From IMG/VR virus record IMGVR_UViG_3300032286_002176, positions 1 through 35,536 of that record: DNA of 35,536 nucleotides, one strand, 5' to 3'. A program made the position numbers and the translations under genes. Below the pieces are notes generated by a model. It was not told where the DNA came from and searched no databases. It saw only the letters and a list, made by a program, of their open reading frames with translations. Positions 23,987 to 30,707 of the stretch are shown one piece after another. Origin of the DNA: a virus. The stretch's first letter is position 1. The number at the start of each line of letters is the position of its first letter.

Positions 23987-24543
23987 TTCAACGCCTCCCC
24001 GTCCGTTTCCGACTTCTCATTTCCGACTTCACAATCTGAAACCTCATAAGTCGTTGTTTTTTCTGGGGTTGAGGCGCGCATATTCAGAGGGCGCGCATCC
24101 AGAATTTCACGGCCCGCTGCAGTGCCTGCGGACGGCCCTTGGCCCGCCCACACAGCCACGTTCTGCGCCAGCACGATGGGGGCAGCACCCACCCCCTCGA
24201 TCGCCAGGGGCAGTTTCTGGTGGCAGTAGGGAAGCAATTCCTTAGCCAGGTCGAGGATGATCCGCAGAGCCTCGACCGGCTTGCAGTTCAGATCCTTCGC
24301 CAGCACCTTGGCGCGCTCCAAAAGCTCTGTTTTCTCATCGACGAACACGAACCGGGCGATCTTCTCTGCAGGCGTGCCGCCATACGTGGTGGCAATCAGG
24401 CCCACCAACTCGCGCGTGCGCTTGTTCGTGGCCCCCGGCGGGCGACCAGCGCCCCGGCCACCGTCCGCCCCGGCGGGCGTCGTGAACATTTCCTGCTGCA
24501 GCGCCGTGTGCGCTGCATTCGCCCCGGTTTTAGGATCGCTCAT
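23983..24543 (-). CDS. terS: Terminase small subunit (putative)
   Basis: 186 residues. The region GGRGAGRPPGATNKRTREL, then YGGTPAEKIARFVFVD, LNCKPVEALRIILDLAKELL and PYCHQKLPLAIEG resembles a class of phage small terminase or DNA-packaging proteins with a basic AT-hook-like start and helical core. Position just before the large terminase agrees. The C-terminal about 60 residues look disordered. ATG 24543 has AGGGG about 11 bases upstream and overlaps the stop of the frame at 24540-24941. It would recognise the packaging start site. Confidence 0.75.
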   Translation of the reverse strand: MSDPKTGANAAHTALQQEMFTTPAGADGGRGAGRPPGATNKRTRELVGLIATTYGGTPAEKIARFVFVDEKTELLERAKVLAKDLNCKPVEALRIILDLAKELLPYCHQKLPLAIEGVGAAPIVLAQNVAVWAGQGPSAGTAAGREILDARPLNMRASTPEKTTTYEVSDCEVGNEKSETDGEALK

Positions 24544-24941
24544 AAGCCTAAACCCCTGATATTTAATTGGAAATCGGAAAATAAGACAGCACCACCCGAT
24601 CCTGTCTTGTTCGTGTCTTGTGCTAACCTATTGTTTTTTATAACTGAATAGTAATTTAAGACAAACAAGACAACAAGACAGCAACCCCCTATACACGCGC
24701 GCGCGTGCACATTACGCGTATCCTGCTGTCTTGTTGTCTTGTTTGTCTTATTTTCCGATTTCATCAGCTCTTTCAACCACTTAGTACAAGACACGAACAA
24801 GACAGCCCCCCAAACCCGTGTCTTGTAATCGGCCCCGCCCCGCTGAACCTTTTCAGCATAGGCCGGCTGTGGGTTCCGTAATATCAGACGCAAGGCCCCG
24901 TGATCGGGTGTGGGTATCTCTTGCAGGATAAGGGTTTGCAT
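24540..24941 (-). CDS. Doubtful coupled frame covering the repeat array
   Basis: An open frame of 133 residues fits exactly between helicase and small terminase: its ATG overlaps the helicase stop (TGATG at 24939-24943) and its stop overlaps the terminase start (ATGA). The first about 40 residues (MQTLILQEIPTPDHGALRLI) look like a plausible protein; the rest is read through the nested inverted repeats (24570-24826) and has odd composition with a hydrophobic stretch (CCLVVLFVLNYYSV). It may be a real short gene, a translational bridge, or an accident of an origin region. No family is recognised. If it is not coding, this 397-base gap holds only the repeat array and late element D. Confidence 0.35.
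   Translation of the reverse strand: MQTLILQEIPTPDHGALRLILRNPQPAYAEKVQRGGADYKTRVWGAVLFVSCTKWLKELMKSENKTNKTTRQQDTRNVHARACIGGCCLVVLFVLNYYSVIKNNRLAQDTNKTGSGGAVLFSDFQLNIRGLGL
24570..24826. repeat. Nested dyad-symmetric iteron-like array, candidate origin
   Basis: Exact inverted repeats share one centre at 24703.5. The inner arms are 27 bp (24657-24683 and 24724-24750). The outer arms are 24 bp with one mismatch (24602-24625 and 24782-24805). The spacers between inner and outer arms are 31 bases on both sides. All arms are built from ACAAGACA or TGTCTTGT: nine exact copies at 24603, 24614, 24665, 24673, 24727, 24735, 24786, 24797 and 24819, plus near copies at 24581, 24656 and 24744. A further 19-bp inverted repeat joins 24570-24588 and 24744-24762. 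The AT-rich spacers and the site next to replication genes suggest an origin or a large operator. Confidence 0.8.
24859..24886 (-). promoter_or_regulatory. Late element copy D, upstream of packaging genes
   Basis: Minus-strand TGATATTACGGAAC (24886-24873) matches copies A and B at 13 of 14 positions; the downstream half keeps CGGC and the final TA but is otherwise diverged. It lies in the region between helicase and small terminase, ahead of the packaging and head genes and next to the repeat array. It would be the most upstream late element. Confidence 0.45.
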
Positions 24942-26761
24942 CAGTCGTCACCCCCGCCGTTGCGCTGGTCATAGGGCGTGTCGTCCAGGAACGCATCGAA
25001 CAGCATGGCCGTGCCGCGCACCTGTGACCCGTCGATGTATTCCCGGCACTCTCGCCACCATTCCGGCGGACCTTGGCGCAGCGCGTGCGCCCATATGCCG
25101 GGCACACCGGGCGATCCCTGCCAGTCGGTGCCCTCAAACAGCTTGTACAGCTGCGGGTGCGAGTTGGGGACGAACAGCGCCCATCGCTCACCGGCCACCG
25201 TAGGTTTACTCAGCCCAAGACCAGCACGCGCCAGCAAATTGCGGCACACGGCCAGCTCGCGGCCCTCTATGCCATCGTTGAACCCCTGCAGCAGCTTGCC
25301 GACCGAGATTTTAGGGCTCTGCTCCCAACTTCGGGGTGTGGTGCTCATGACATGCTGAATGCACAGCTTCCAATTGGGCAGTGCGTCCTCATACTCGGCC
25401 ATGCCCTCGGCCCGCATCCCTGCTGCGATGGTACTGGCCCCGGCGATGGAATATTCATCCGCCAACAGCAGATCCGCGCAGGCGAGCAGCGTGCCAAATG
25501 TGTCCTGCCCACGCGCGTCATGGCCGACCTGCGCCAGCTCGTGGCGGTAACTCTCAAATGTCTCATCGAACCGCCACCACTGGTCCAGCAGGCGGCGCAG
25601 GAACAGTCTCCCGGTGGCCACCAGCCACTCGACCTCGATTTTCGGTGCTTGGCCAGAATGGGTGAGGGATCGCAAGGTTAGCATGGCCATCCGTGATCGA
25701 TCCTGTGCCCTCAGCGGTGCGGCATTGATTGAACTGAAGGCAAAGCAACTGCGCGCGTTGAACGATACCCCCTTGTGCTCAGACCCGCCGCGCAGCATCA
25801 AACCGCCCGACGCGGCCACCCTGAACAGCTCCACAACCGCCTGCGCGCGCCTGTTGTCAGCCTTGGCTTCGATTTCGTCCACCGCCACCGGCAGGCTGTC
25901 AAAACCGATGGATTGATAGATACCCGCCGCCGTCGTGTCGGTTGTGGACACGATCGCGCCCCCCATCACACCGGCGATCACGCTTTGCAGCGTCGATTTC
26001 CCCGTGGCCTTGTCGCCCGTGATCCAGATCGCGGGCCGCCAGCGCAGGGCACCGCCCAGCATCGCCGCCGCGATCCACCCCAACATCAGCCGGGCATCGA
26101 TGGCGCGCACCCAATTCCAGGTCTGCAACAGCGCCAGCATATCGTCAGCGGCCTTTGTATCAGCCTCTTGCTCCATAGGCCCCGGCACACCTGGTCGCGC
26201 GGGGTAGACAGACCCGGCATGCTCCCCCGGTAAAATCCAATGCCCACCAGCCCACACCTTGTCTCCACAGTGCAGGATCAAATCGCCATCGTCCCCGCGC
26301 CAGGCACCCCGCCCGCGCACACGCGCCATGTTGGTGAACAGCCCGCGCCTGGCGCAGGCGTCCTGCAAATCCTTTGTCACCAACTCCGCGCGGAAATTAT
26401 CCACCGTCCCGTCCTTGGTCATGCGCGGCCACGCCCAATACAGAAAATTCGAGCGGCCAGCGAACAGCCCCGTCAGGTGCTTTTGACCAAACTCAATGGG
26501 CTTGAGAGACCGCAACTGCCCTAGCGTATCGATGAAGAAAAACAGGTCATCGCACACCCCGACAGGCCGCACAGGGCAGCCCTTGGGCAACCCGAACTCA
26601 TCCACCAGGCCCGCCTCTTTCCAGGCACCCGGCTTGACGCCATGCAAATTGGCATACCCCGGCGCCGGATCGATCGGGTCCAGTGGATTTTCGACAATAC
26701 GTGTGGGCTTGGCGTGGGCCACGATCTCGCCCACGCCTTTTGCGCCCCCTCTTGGTGGCAT
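24941..26761 (-). CDS. Replicative helicase, SF3/P4-type ATPase
   Basis: 606 residues. Walker A GDKATGKST is at 249-257 (preceded by WRPAIWITG), Walker B PVAVDEIEAK at about 291-300, followed by a sensor-like FAFSSINAAPL. This arrangement is that of phage primase-helicases of the P4/D5 superfamily-3 type; the primase domain is separate here (27445-28539). The N-terminal about 200 residues likely bind DNA or the primase. It probably unwinds the phage origin, perhaps at the adjacent repeat array. ATG 26761 has TAGGG nine bases upstream. Confidence 0.85.
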   Translation of the reverse strand: MPPRGGAKGVGEIVAHAKPTRIVENPLDPIDPAPGYANLHGVKPGAWKEAGLVDEFGLPKGCPVRPVGVCDDLFFFIDTLGQLRSLKPIEFGQKHLTGLFAGRSNFLYWAWPRMTKDGTVDNFRAELVTKDLQDACARRGLFTNMARVRGRGAWRGDDGDLILHCGDKVWAGGHWILPGEHAGSVYPARPGVPGPMEQEADTKAADDMLALLQTWNWVRAIDARLMLGWIAAAMLGGALRWRPAIWITGDKATGKSTLQSVIAGVMGGAIVSTTDTTAAGIYQSIGFDSLPVAVDEIEAKADNRRAQAVVELFRVAASGGLMLRGGSEHKGVSFNARSCFAFSSINAAPLRAQDRSRMAMLTLRSLTHSGQAPKIEVEWLVATGRLFLRRLLDQWWRFDETFESYRHELAQVGHDARGQDTFGTLLACADLLLADEYSIAGASTIAAGMRAEGMAEYEDALPNWKLCIQHVMSTTPRSWEQSPKISVGKLLQGFNDGIEGRELAVCRNLLARAGLGLSKPTVAGERWALFVPNSHPQLYKLFEGTDWQGSPGVPGIWAHALRQGPPEWWRECREYIDGSQVRGTAMLFDAFLDDTPYDQRNGGGDD

Positions 26762-26770
26762 GATATAACC

Positions 26771-27430
26771 CTACTGGTTCTTGGATTTTTTACAGGCGCG
26801 CGGCGTCTTTTTTTCGCCCTTAACCGCCGCCAAGGGCTTCAACCCCCTCAGCAACCGCCCTGGCTTACCGAAGGTCTTAACCTCAGGCGGGCGGGACGGC
26901 ACATGGCGACCGGTTATGCTCTCTGGCGGCGTGACCAGGCGCTGCAATGCCTGCGCCACGGCGGTAAAGGTCATTACACCCACATGTTCGGCGGCGCTGA
27001 CAGCCTTCCAGCCATCACCCCGCAGCTTTCGGGGCGTAATTTGCAACCAAACGGCTTCGGCTGGTGGAAAGTCGTTCAGGCGCGCAAACTCATACGCACC
27101 AGTGAAATCGAGCGTGACACCAGCCGGAGCCGTATCGCCCGGACCTTCAGTGGCGGTCTCGCCATCCGATTCGGGCTCAGTCCCGGAAGGGGGCGAATCT
27201 TCGCCCTCCTTGACAGGCTCAACCGGCTGATCCGGTGCGCTCTCCCCCTCTTTGGCAGGATCACTGACAGGCTCAACAGGGGCGGGGTTCTCTCGCGCCA
27301 CTTCGGTGCCCGGCGTGGTCTCAACCGCCTCAGCGAACACCGTGACCTCAGCCTTCGGCCCGATCACCGCCGCCATCGCTTGGCCTGCAGCCGCGATGGC
27401 AATACTCTCAACTTGTTCGTGGGTTAACAT
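26771..27430 (-). CDS. Unknown protein with acidic linker, replication module
   Basis: 219 residues: an N-terminal helical part (MLTHEQVESIAIAAAGQAMA), an acidic Pro/Glu-rich linker (about 40-110), a small globular part (AYEFARLNDFPPAEAVWLQI) and a Lys/Arg-rich tail ending KKTPRACKKSKNQ. Family not recognised. The basic tail and position between primase and helicase suggest a DNA-binding or loader-like helper. ATG 27430 is chosen because GGGAGG lies six bases upstream; the ATG at 27448 would overlap the primase stop. Confidence 0.65.
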   Translation of the reverse strand: MLTHEQVESIAIAAAGQAMAAVIGPKAEVTVFAEAVETTPGTEVARENPAPVEPVSDPAKEGESAPDQPVEPVKEGEDSPPSGTEPESDGETATEGPGDTAPAGVTLDFTGAYEFARLNDFPPAEAVWLQITPRKLRGDGWKAVSAAEHVGVMTFTAVAQALQRLVTPPESITGRHVPSRPPEVKTFGKPGRLLRGLKPLAAVKGEKKTPRACKKSKNQ

Positions 27431-27444
27431 TTGTATCCTCCCGT

Positions 27445-28539
27445 TCATGATGAAGCCCTAAGACAGTCGTTCACATCCTTGCCGATCGGCGATCGGCCCA
27501 CAGAAACCGCCACCCCCTGGGCCTGCAGGGTGGCAATCGCTTTATCCAGCCCCGCTTGCGCGGCGGGGCTTTGCCAATCGTTGTCAGCGATCACAACCAC
27601 ATGGTCGGCGCAGGCGGGCAATTGCACAGACGCCAGCCCGGCCAGCGATCCTGCAGCCCAAATGCGCAAATCTGGGCGGGCCATAGCCACGGACAACGCG
27701 TCCTCAATGCCCTCGGTCAGCACCAGCATTTCGCGGATACCGCGCGCCCCGGCGACCTCAGGCCTCAACCCGGTTGCACCACGGGTAATCCGCACGGCAG
27801 CACCGCGCGCCACGCCCATCATCTTCTTGGCAGGACAACCAGGCGGCACCGGCGCTTTTCCCCGCCCATCAGGGGCCAGGTAGGTGCGATGCACCGCCTG
27901 TATGCCATCCAGCGGGCCGCTCATGGCCGCGATGATCGCCGGGAACTTGGTTTTGAAATCACCGTGGACATAGGGCAGCTCTGGGTGAAACCGCAGCGCG
28001 CGCAATGGCGGCAACACGCTCAAATCAATGCTGCGCATGGCCAGGTACCGTTCTGCCACCGTATCCTCAACGGTCGGTTGCGCGTGCAAAAACGCCGCAT
28101 TCGCACCCTTGATTTGCCGCGCCTGGCGCGCGCGTTCTTCGATCAACCCCTGCGCCGCTCGATCCGCCGCCGCCTGGTCCACGGCAGCCCGATCCATCTT
28201 CGGGCGTCGCCCGGCGGGGCCATCCATCCCAACATAGGATCGCGCCCACCGGAACGCGGCCTTCCGCGCCTCAGGCGATCGGTATTTTCCGGGGCCAGCC
28301 TGGCAATAGGCGATCAGGTCAAAGACGTCGCCCTTGTCCGTGTCGCCCGCGTCGTATTCCTTCCAGGCCCCATTCGCCCACACAACGAACGATTCCCCGC
28401 GCTTTTCCGCACGGGTGGGGTTGGCTGCGGTATAGGTCCGGCCCACCCACTTACCGCCGGGGGCCAGGTCGGCAACCAGGTCGCGGATCCGGCCCGTCAG
28501 CATGGCCTTAAGTGTGCCCGTATCATCATGCGGCGGCAT
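27445..28539 (-). CDS. Toprim-domain DNA primase
   Basis: 364 residues. The C-terminal Toprim domain has LVLTEGIEDALS (catalytic Glu276) and VVVIADND (Asp319/Asp321), followed by the KDVNDCL ending common in phage primases. The N-terminal region (ESFVVWANGAWKEYDAGDTDKGDVFDLIAY) has the outline of a primase zinc-ribbon fold but lacks the Cys/His metal ligands. It makes RNA primers with the SF3 helicase encoded two genes downstream. ATG 28539 overlaps the previous gene by 14 bases. Confidence 0.85.
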   Translation of the reverse strand: MPPHDDTGTLKAMLTGRIRDLVADLAPGGKWVGRTYTAANPTRAEKRGESFVVWANGAWKEYDAGDTDKGDVFDLIAYCQAGPGKYRSPEARKAAFRWARSYVGMDGPAGRRPKMDRAAVDQAAADRAAQGLIEERARQARQIKGANAAFLHAQPTVEDTVAERYLAMRSIDLSVLPPLRALRFHPELPYVHGDFKTKFPAIIAAMSGPLDGIQAVHRTYLAPDGRGKAPVPPGCPAKKMMGVARGAAVRITRGATGLRPEVAGARGIREMLVLTEGIEDALSVAMARPDLRIWAAGSLAGLASVQLPACADHVVVIADNDWQSPAAQAGLDKAIATLQAQGVAVSVGRSPIGKDVNDCLRASS

Positions 28540-28876
28540 GGATCACCCCCAGCTCAATCCGATGCAGGCAGGCATCAAATGCAGGATCATCACGCCGATC
28601 CTCGATCCGCCCCATCATCTGGCTGATCGCGGCATGGCTGACACCGGCGGCGCGCGCCATGCTCATGCGCCCCAGGTTCAGGCTGACCGTGGTCACGTAC
28701 AACGCCACCCCCCGCGCTTCGGTCACAGCACGCGGCCTGCGCGGCGCGCCCCGTGTGTGTGCCGCGCATGGGGCCAGGATCAAACCCGCATCCACCCCTG
28801 CGTCCATCGCATACAGCGTCGCCGCGACCTCGTACGCCGCGCGCGCCATCAGGGGGGACAGGCTCAATCGTGGCAT
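28526..28876 (-). CDS. DnaA domain IV-like HTH protein
   Basis: 116 residues. The C-terminal two thirds (TEARGVALYVTTVSLNLGRM, SMARAAGVSHAAISQMMGRIEDRRDDPAFDACLHRIE) resemble the DNA-binding domain IV of DnaA: a helix-turn-helix without the ATPase part. Such truncated DnaA-like proteins occur in alphaproteobacteria and their phages; the exact family needs a profile search. It may bind the phage origin or regulate host initiation. ATG 28876 is within a TGATG overlap with the upstream gene, and GGAGG is four bases before it. Confidence 0.6.
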   Translation of the reverse strand: MPRLSLSPLMARAAYEVAATLYAMDAGVDAGLILAPCAAHTRGAPRRPRAVTEARGVALYVTTVSLNLGRMSMARAAGVSHAAISQMMGRIEDRRDDPAFDACLHRIELGVIHAAA

Positions 28877-29184
28877 CACCCCTCCAGATCAGCGCGATAG
28901 GGTTGCAGGGGCCGCGCACAAACAATCTCCAGCGCTGCATCGGCCAGCGCTTCCAGCGCGGGCGCATATCGAACCCGCATGGGCGGGATCAGCGTCACCC
29001 ACCAGCGGGCATAGACATGCAGCGCCAAAAACACCTGCAGCCCATTCATATGGTCCGCAGCCGCTTCATTCGGGCCGATGCGATCCAGGGCGTCACGCAA
29101 ATGCGCCGCTGCCCCTGCATCACGGGGGGCCAAAACCGCCCGGTGCGCGCCCGCAATCAATATTTCGCCAGGTGTGCGCCCCAT
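28876..29184 (-). CDS. Unknown small protein, early minus-strand operon
   Basis: 102 residues, Ala-rich and helical (GAAAHLRDALDRIGPNEAAA, ALEALADAALEIVCARPL), soluble, with no recognised domain. It is translated in a coupled chain: its ATG (29184) sits in a TGATG overlap with the Cro-like gene stop, and its own stop overlaps the DnaA-like start. Its place suggests a role in early lytic control or replication start. Confidence 0.6.
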   Translation of the reverse strand: MGRTPGEILIAGAHRAVLAPRDAGAAAHLRDALDRIGPNEAAADHMNGLQVFLALHVYARWWVTLIPPMRVRYAPALEALADAALEIVCARPLQPYRADLEG

Positions 29185-29435
29185 CACAGATCAACCCCCG
29201 GCGGGGCAAAGTCAGCGAAGGTGAGAGCCTTCGAGTGGTGTTTGGCATAATTGAGCAGGTCTTCATGGTAGCGAGACGGCACAAGCCCGCCTTGGCCACC
29301 CCGCTCGCGCGGCAGGGGCCACTTACGAACCGCCTCAGTCGTAAGATCGCAGACGTAGGCAACAGTCTTAATATCACCCAGCGCGGCAATGACACGCGCA
29401 ACCGGAGTGTTACTTGCTATTAACTCATTTGACAT
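29184..29435 (-). CDS. Cro-like HTH regulator
   Basis: 83 residues. VARVIAALGDIKTVAYVCDL followed by TTEAVRKW is a helix-turn-helix of the YdaS/Cro kind, and RGGQGGLVPSRYHEDLL..ALTFADFAPP is a common ending of small phage Cro-like proteins. It is divergent from the CI-like gene and is the first gene of the minus-strand lytic operon, the classical cro position. ATG 29435 has GGAG 11 bases away, a rather long spacing; the frame is open upstream to 29486 but across operator sites. Confidence 0.75.
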   Translation of the reverse strand: MSNELIASNTPVARVIAALGDIKTVAYVCDLTTEAVRKWPLPRERGGQGGLVPSRYHEDLLNYAKHHSKALTFADFAPPGVDL

Positions 29436-29456
29436 TTTGTAAACAGCTCCGTATAT

Positions 29457-29482
29457 GGAAAATAAATCCGGAAACTTTCTCC
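29457..29482. promoter_or_regulatory. Tandem operators O1 and O2 (cro/CI intergenic)
   Basis: Two 13-bp sites abut: GGAAAATAAATCC (29457-29469) and GGAAACTTTCTCC (29470-29482). Both fit GGAWW-N3-WNTCC, a dyad with half-site GGAAA/GGATT. They lie just upstream of the Cro-like start. O1 is the exact reverse complement of O4 at 30639-30651. Binding by the CI-like and Cro-like proteins is inferred. Confidence 0.65.
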
Positions 29483-29526
29483 ACATAAGGGAACAGATTT
29501 GGGAAAATTCGTCAATAGCGCGATCC

Positions 29527-29539
29527 GGATAAATTTTCC
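29527..29539. promoter_or_regulatory. Operator O3, just upstream of the CI start
   Basis: GGATAAATTTTCC has the same half-sites and spacing as O1, O4 and O6. It lies 4 bases before ATG 29544, where bound repressor could block its own transcription or translation start. Confidence 0.55.
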
Positions 29540-29543
29540 GATT

Positions 29544-30173
29544 ATGCCCTCTATGGATCCCTTAGAGATCAAAAATCGCTTAGATGACTTGGGCCGGGGA
29601 GCACGCACACGCTTTGCCGAAGCCCTCAGCATTGACACGTCAACCGTCGCTAAAATTTTGAACGGCAGCCGCCGCGTGCTCGCCTCAGAACTTCCGAAGA
29701 TCCAAGTTTTCTTTGATCAAGCCGAGCGAATGCCGAAATTCGAATCACCGGCAAACGATCCATCCTACGTTGCCTTTGGCTACACCGGGCGACCGCAGCT
29801 TTGCCCTGTATACGGTACGGCAATGGGCAGTGACCCGTCCGGGCCGGTCTACATGGATGATGCAACGCCTGATGAATATGTGCCCATGCATCCGAATCAG
29901 GTGGGTAAGAAAGAACCCTTTGCGCTGCGCGTGATCAACGAAAGTATGTCCCCCCGGTTTGAGCCGGGTGAGATCGCCTATTGCATCCGCAACCAACACC
30001 CCAGGCGCGGGCAGGATTGCATCATCGAAATGAAAGATGGCGGGGCTTACATCAAGCAGTATGCCAAGGGCGACGGCAGCACGGTTTTTGTTCGACAGCT
30101 CAACCCTGAAAAAGAAATTCCCTTAGCTCTAAAAGAGATCAAGGCTATCCATGCGGTTGTGGGCCGGGGATGA
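29544..30173 (+). CDS. CI-like repressor, S24/LexA family
   Basis: 209 residues. The N-terminal helix-turn-helix (RTRFAEALSIDTSTVAKILN, residues 21-40) is followed by a linker and an S24 domain with Ser134 (INESMSPRFEPGE) and Lys171 (GGAYIKQYAKG), the usual Ser-Lys pair. It is expected to maintain lysogeny by binding the GGAAA-type operators around 29.46-29.54 and 30.64-30.69 kb. Where the family is normally cut (Ala-Gly or Cys-Gly), this protein has PVYGTAMG, so induction by self-cleavage is uncertain. Start ATG 29544 (or 29553) has no clear Shine-Dalgarno sequence, so the message may be leaderless. Its stop overlaps the next gene. Confidence 0.85.
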   Translation: MPSMDPLEIKNRLDDLGRGARTRFAEALSIDTSTVAKILNGSRRVLASELPKIQVFFDQAERMPKFESPANDPSYVAFGYTGRPQLCPVYGTAMGSDPSGPVYMDDATPDEYVPMHPNQVGKKEPFALRVINESMSPRFEPGEIAYCIRNQHPRRGQDCIIEMKDGGAYIKQYAKGDGSTVFVRQLNPEKEIPLALKEIKAIHAVVGRG

Positions 30174-30598
30174 TCCGCCGCGCACTTCTGATTGTCGCCT
30201 TGGCGACATCGGCTTGCCAACAACCCCCAGCAACTACGCCACAGCCACCATGCTGGCTCCACCCGTTCAATCCCGAGTTTGCCATGCCGCCACCACCGAA
30301 ATGGCCGCAGATGATCCTTCCCTGGGCAGCGCCGCTGCCGGATGTGATTTGGCCCGGCTGCCCCACCCGCGTCCATCACGTTGTCCTGCCGCGTGAAACC
30401 ATGATCGTTCAGGGGCCCATGCTCACTTTCGGCGATTACCCCTGCACGCGGGATTGCTCTGGCCATAGCGCGGGTTACGACTGGGCTGCCTATAACGAGA
30501 TCGGATCGGCGGACGACTGCCCAGTCGACACCAACAATTCATTTTACGAGGGCTGCCTAACGTGGATCGAGGAGCAATCTTCTGCAGCAGGACCCTAG
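30170..30598 (+). CDS. Secreted Cys-rich protein, probable lipoprotein, coupled to CI
   Basis: 142 residues. The signal peptide MIRRALLIVALATSAC has a possible lipobox at Cys16 (Thr at -3 is unusual). A Pro/Trp-rich region follows, then a compact domain with PCTRDCSGHSAGYDWA (Cys92, Cys96) and DDCPVDTNNSFYEGCLTWIEE (Cys117, Cys129), four Cys that could form two disulfides in the periplasm. I have seen this DCSGH.AGY.WA...SF.EGC pattern in small uncharacterised proteins. The ATG overlaps the repressor stop (ATGA), so it would be made in the lysogen: a candidate lysogenic-conversion or superinfection-exclusion factor (inference). Confidence 0.75.
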   Translation: MIRRALLIVALATSACQQPPATTPQPPCWLHPFNPEFAMPPPPKWPQMILPWAAPLPDVIWPGCPTRVHHVVLPRETMIVQGPMLTFGDYPCTRDCSGHSAGYDWAAYNEIGSADDCPVDTNNSFYEGCLTWIEEQSSAAGP

Positions 30599-30638
30599 GC
30601 CTCAACTCATTGATTTCAGAGCCTCTTCTAGAAGGGTT

Positions 30639-30651
30639 GGATTTATTTTCC
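30639..30651. promoter_or_regulatory. Operator O4 upstream of the early promoter
   Basis: GGATTTATTTTCC is the exact reverse complement of O1 (29457-29469). A degenerate site, GGAAATTTCTACT, follows directly (30652-30664), so the tandem arrangement of O1-O2 seems repeated. The region from 30599 to here holds no gene. Confidence 0.6.
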
Positions 30652-30670
30652 GGAAATTTCTACTTTTGAT

Positions 30671-30700
30671 TTGACAATGTGGAAATTATTTCCATATTCT
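30671..30700 (+). promoter_or_regulatory. Early rightward promoter with operator O6 in its spacer
   Basis: A perfect -35 TTGACA (30671-30676) and a -10-like TATTCT (30695-30700) are 18 bases apart. The spacer contains the perfect palindrome GGAAATTATTTCC (30681-30693), the best operator of the set. A repressor bound there would cover the promoter, as in lambda PR. It would drive the plus-strand early genes from 30791 to the integrase. Confidence 0.75.
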
Positions 30701-30707
30701 CTCCCAG

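Noticed and set aside
24010-24030. TTTCCGACTT repeats near the small terminase end as copies of the attL-side arms
   Set aside because: Only a short core matches, they are in coding sequence, and the alternating arrangement is absent.
24570-24826. CRISPR array
   Set aside because: Repeats are short, alternate in orientation and have symmetric but not regular spacers; no cas genes are present.
27556-28626. Long plus-strand open frame (356 codons)
   Set aside because: It is antisense to the primase, whose Toprim motifs are clear; composition is His/Arg/Pro-rich, as typical of shadow frames.
29499-29543. TTG start of the repressor at 29499
   Set aside because: The added residues would be encoded by the operator region (O3), and the helix-turn-helix begins well after ATG 29544.
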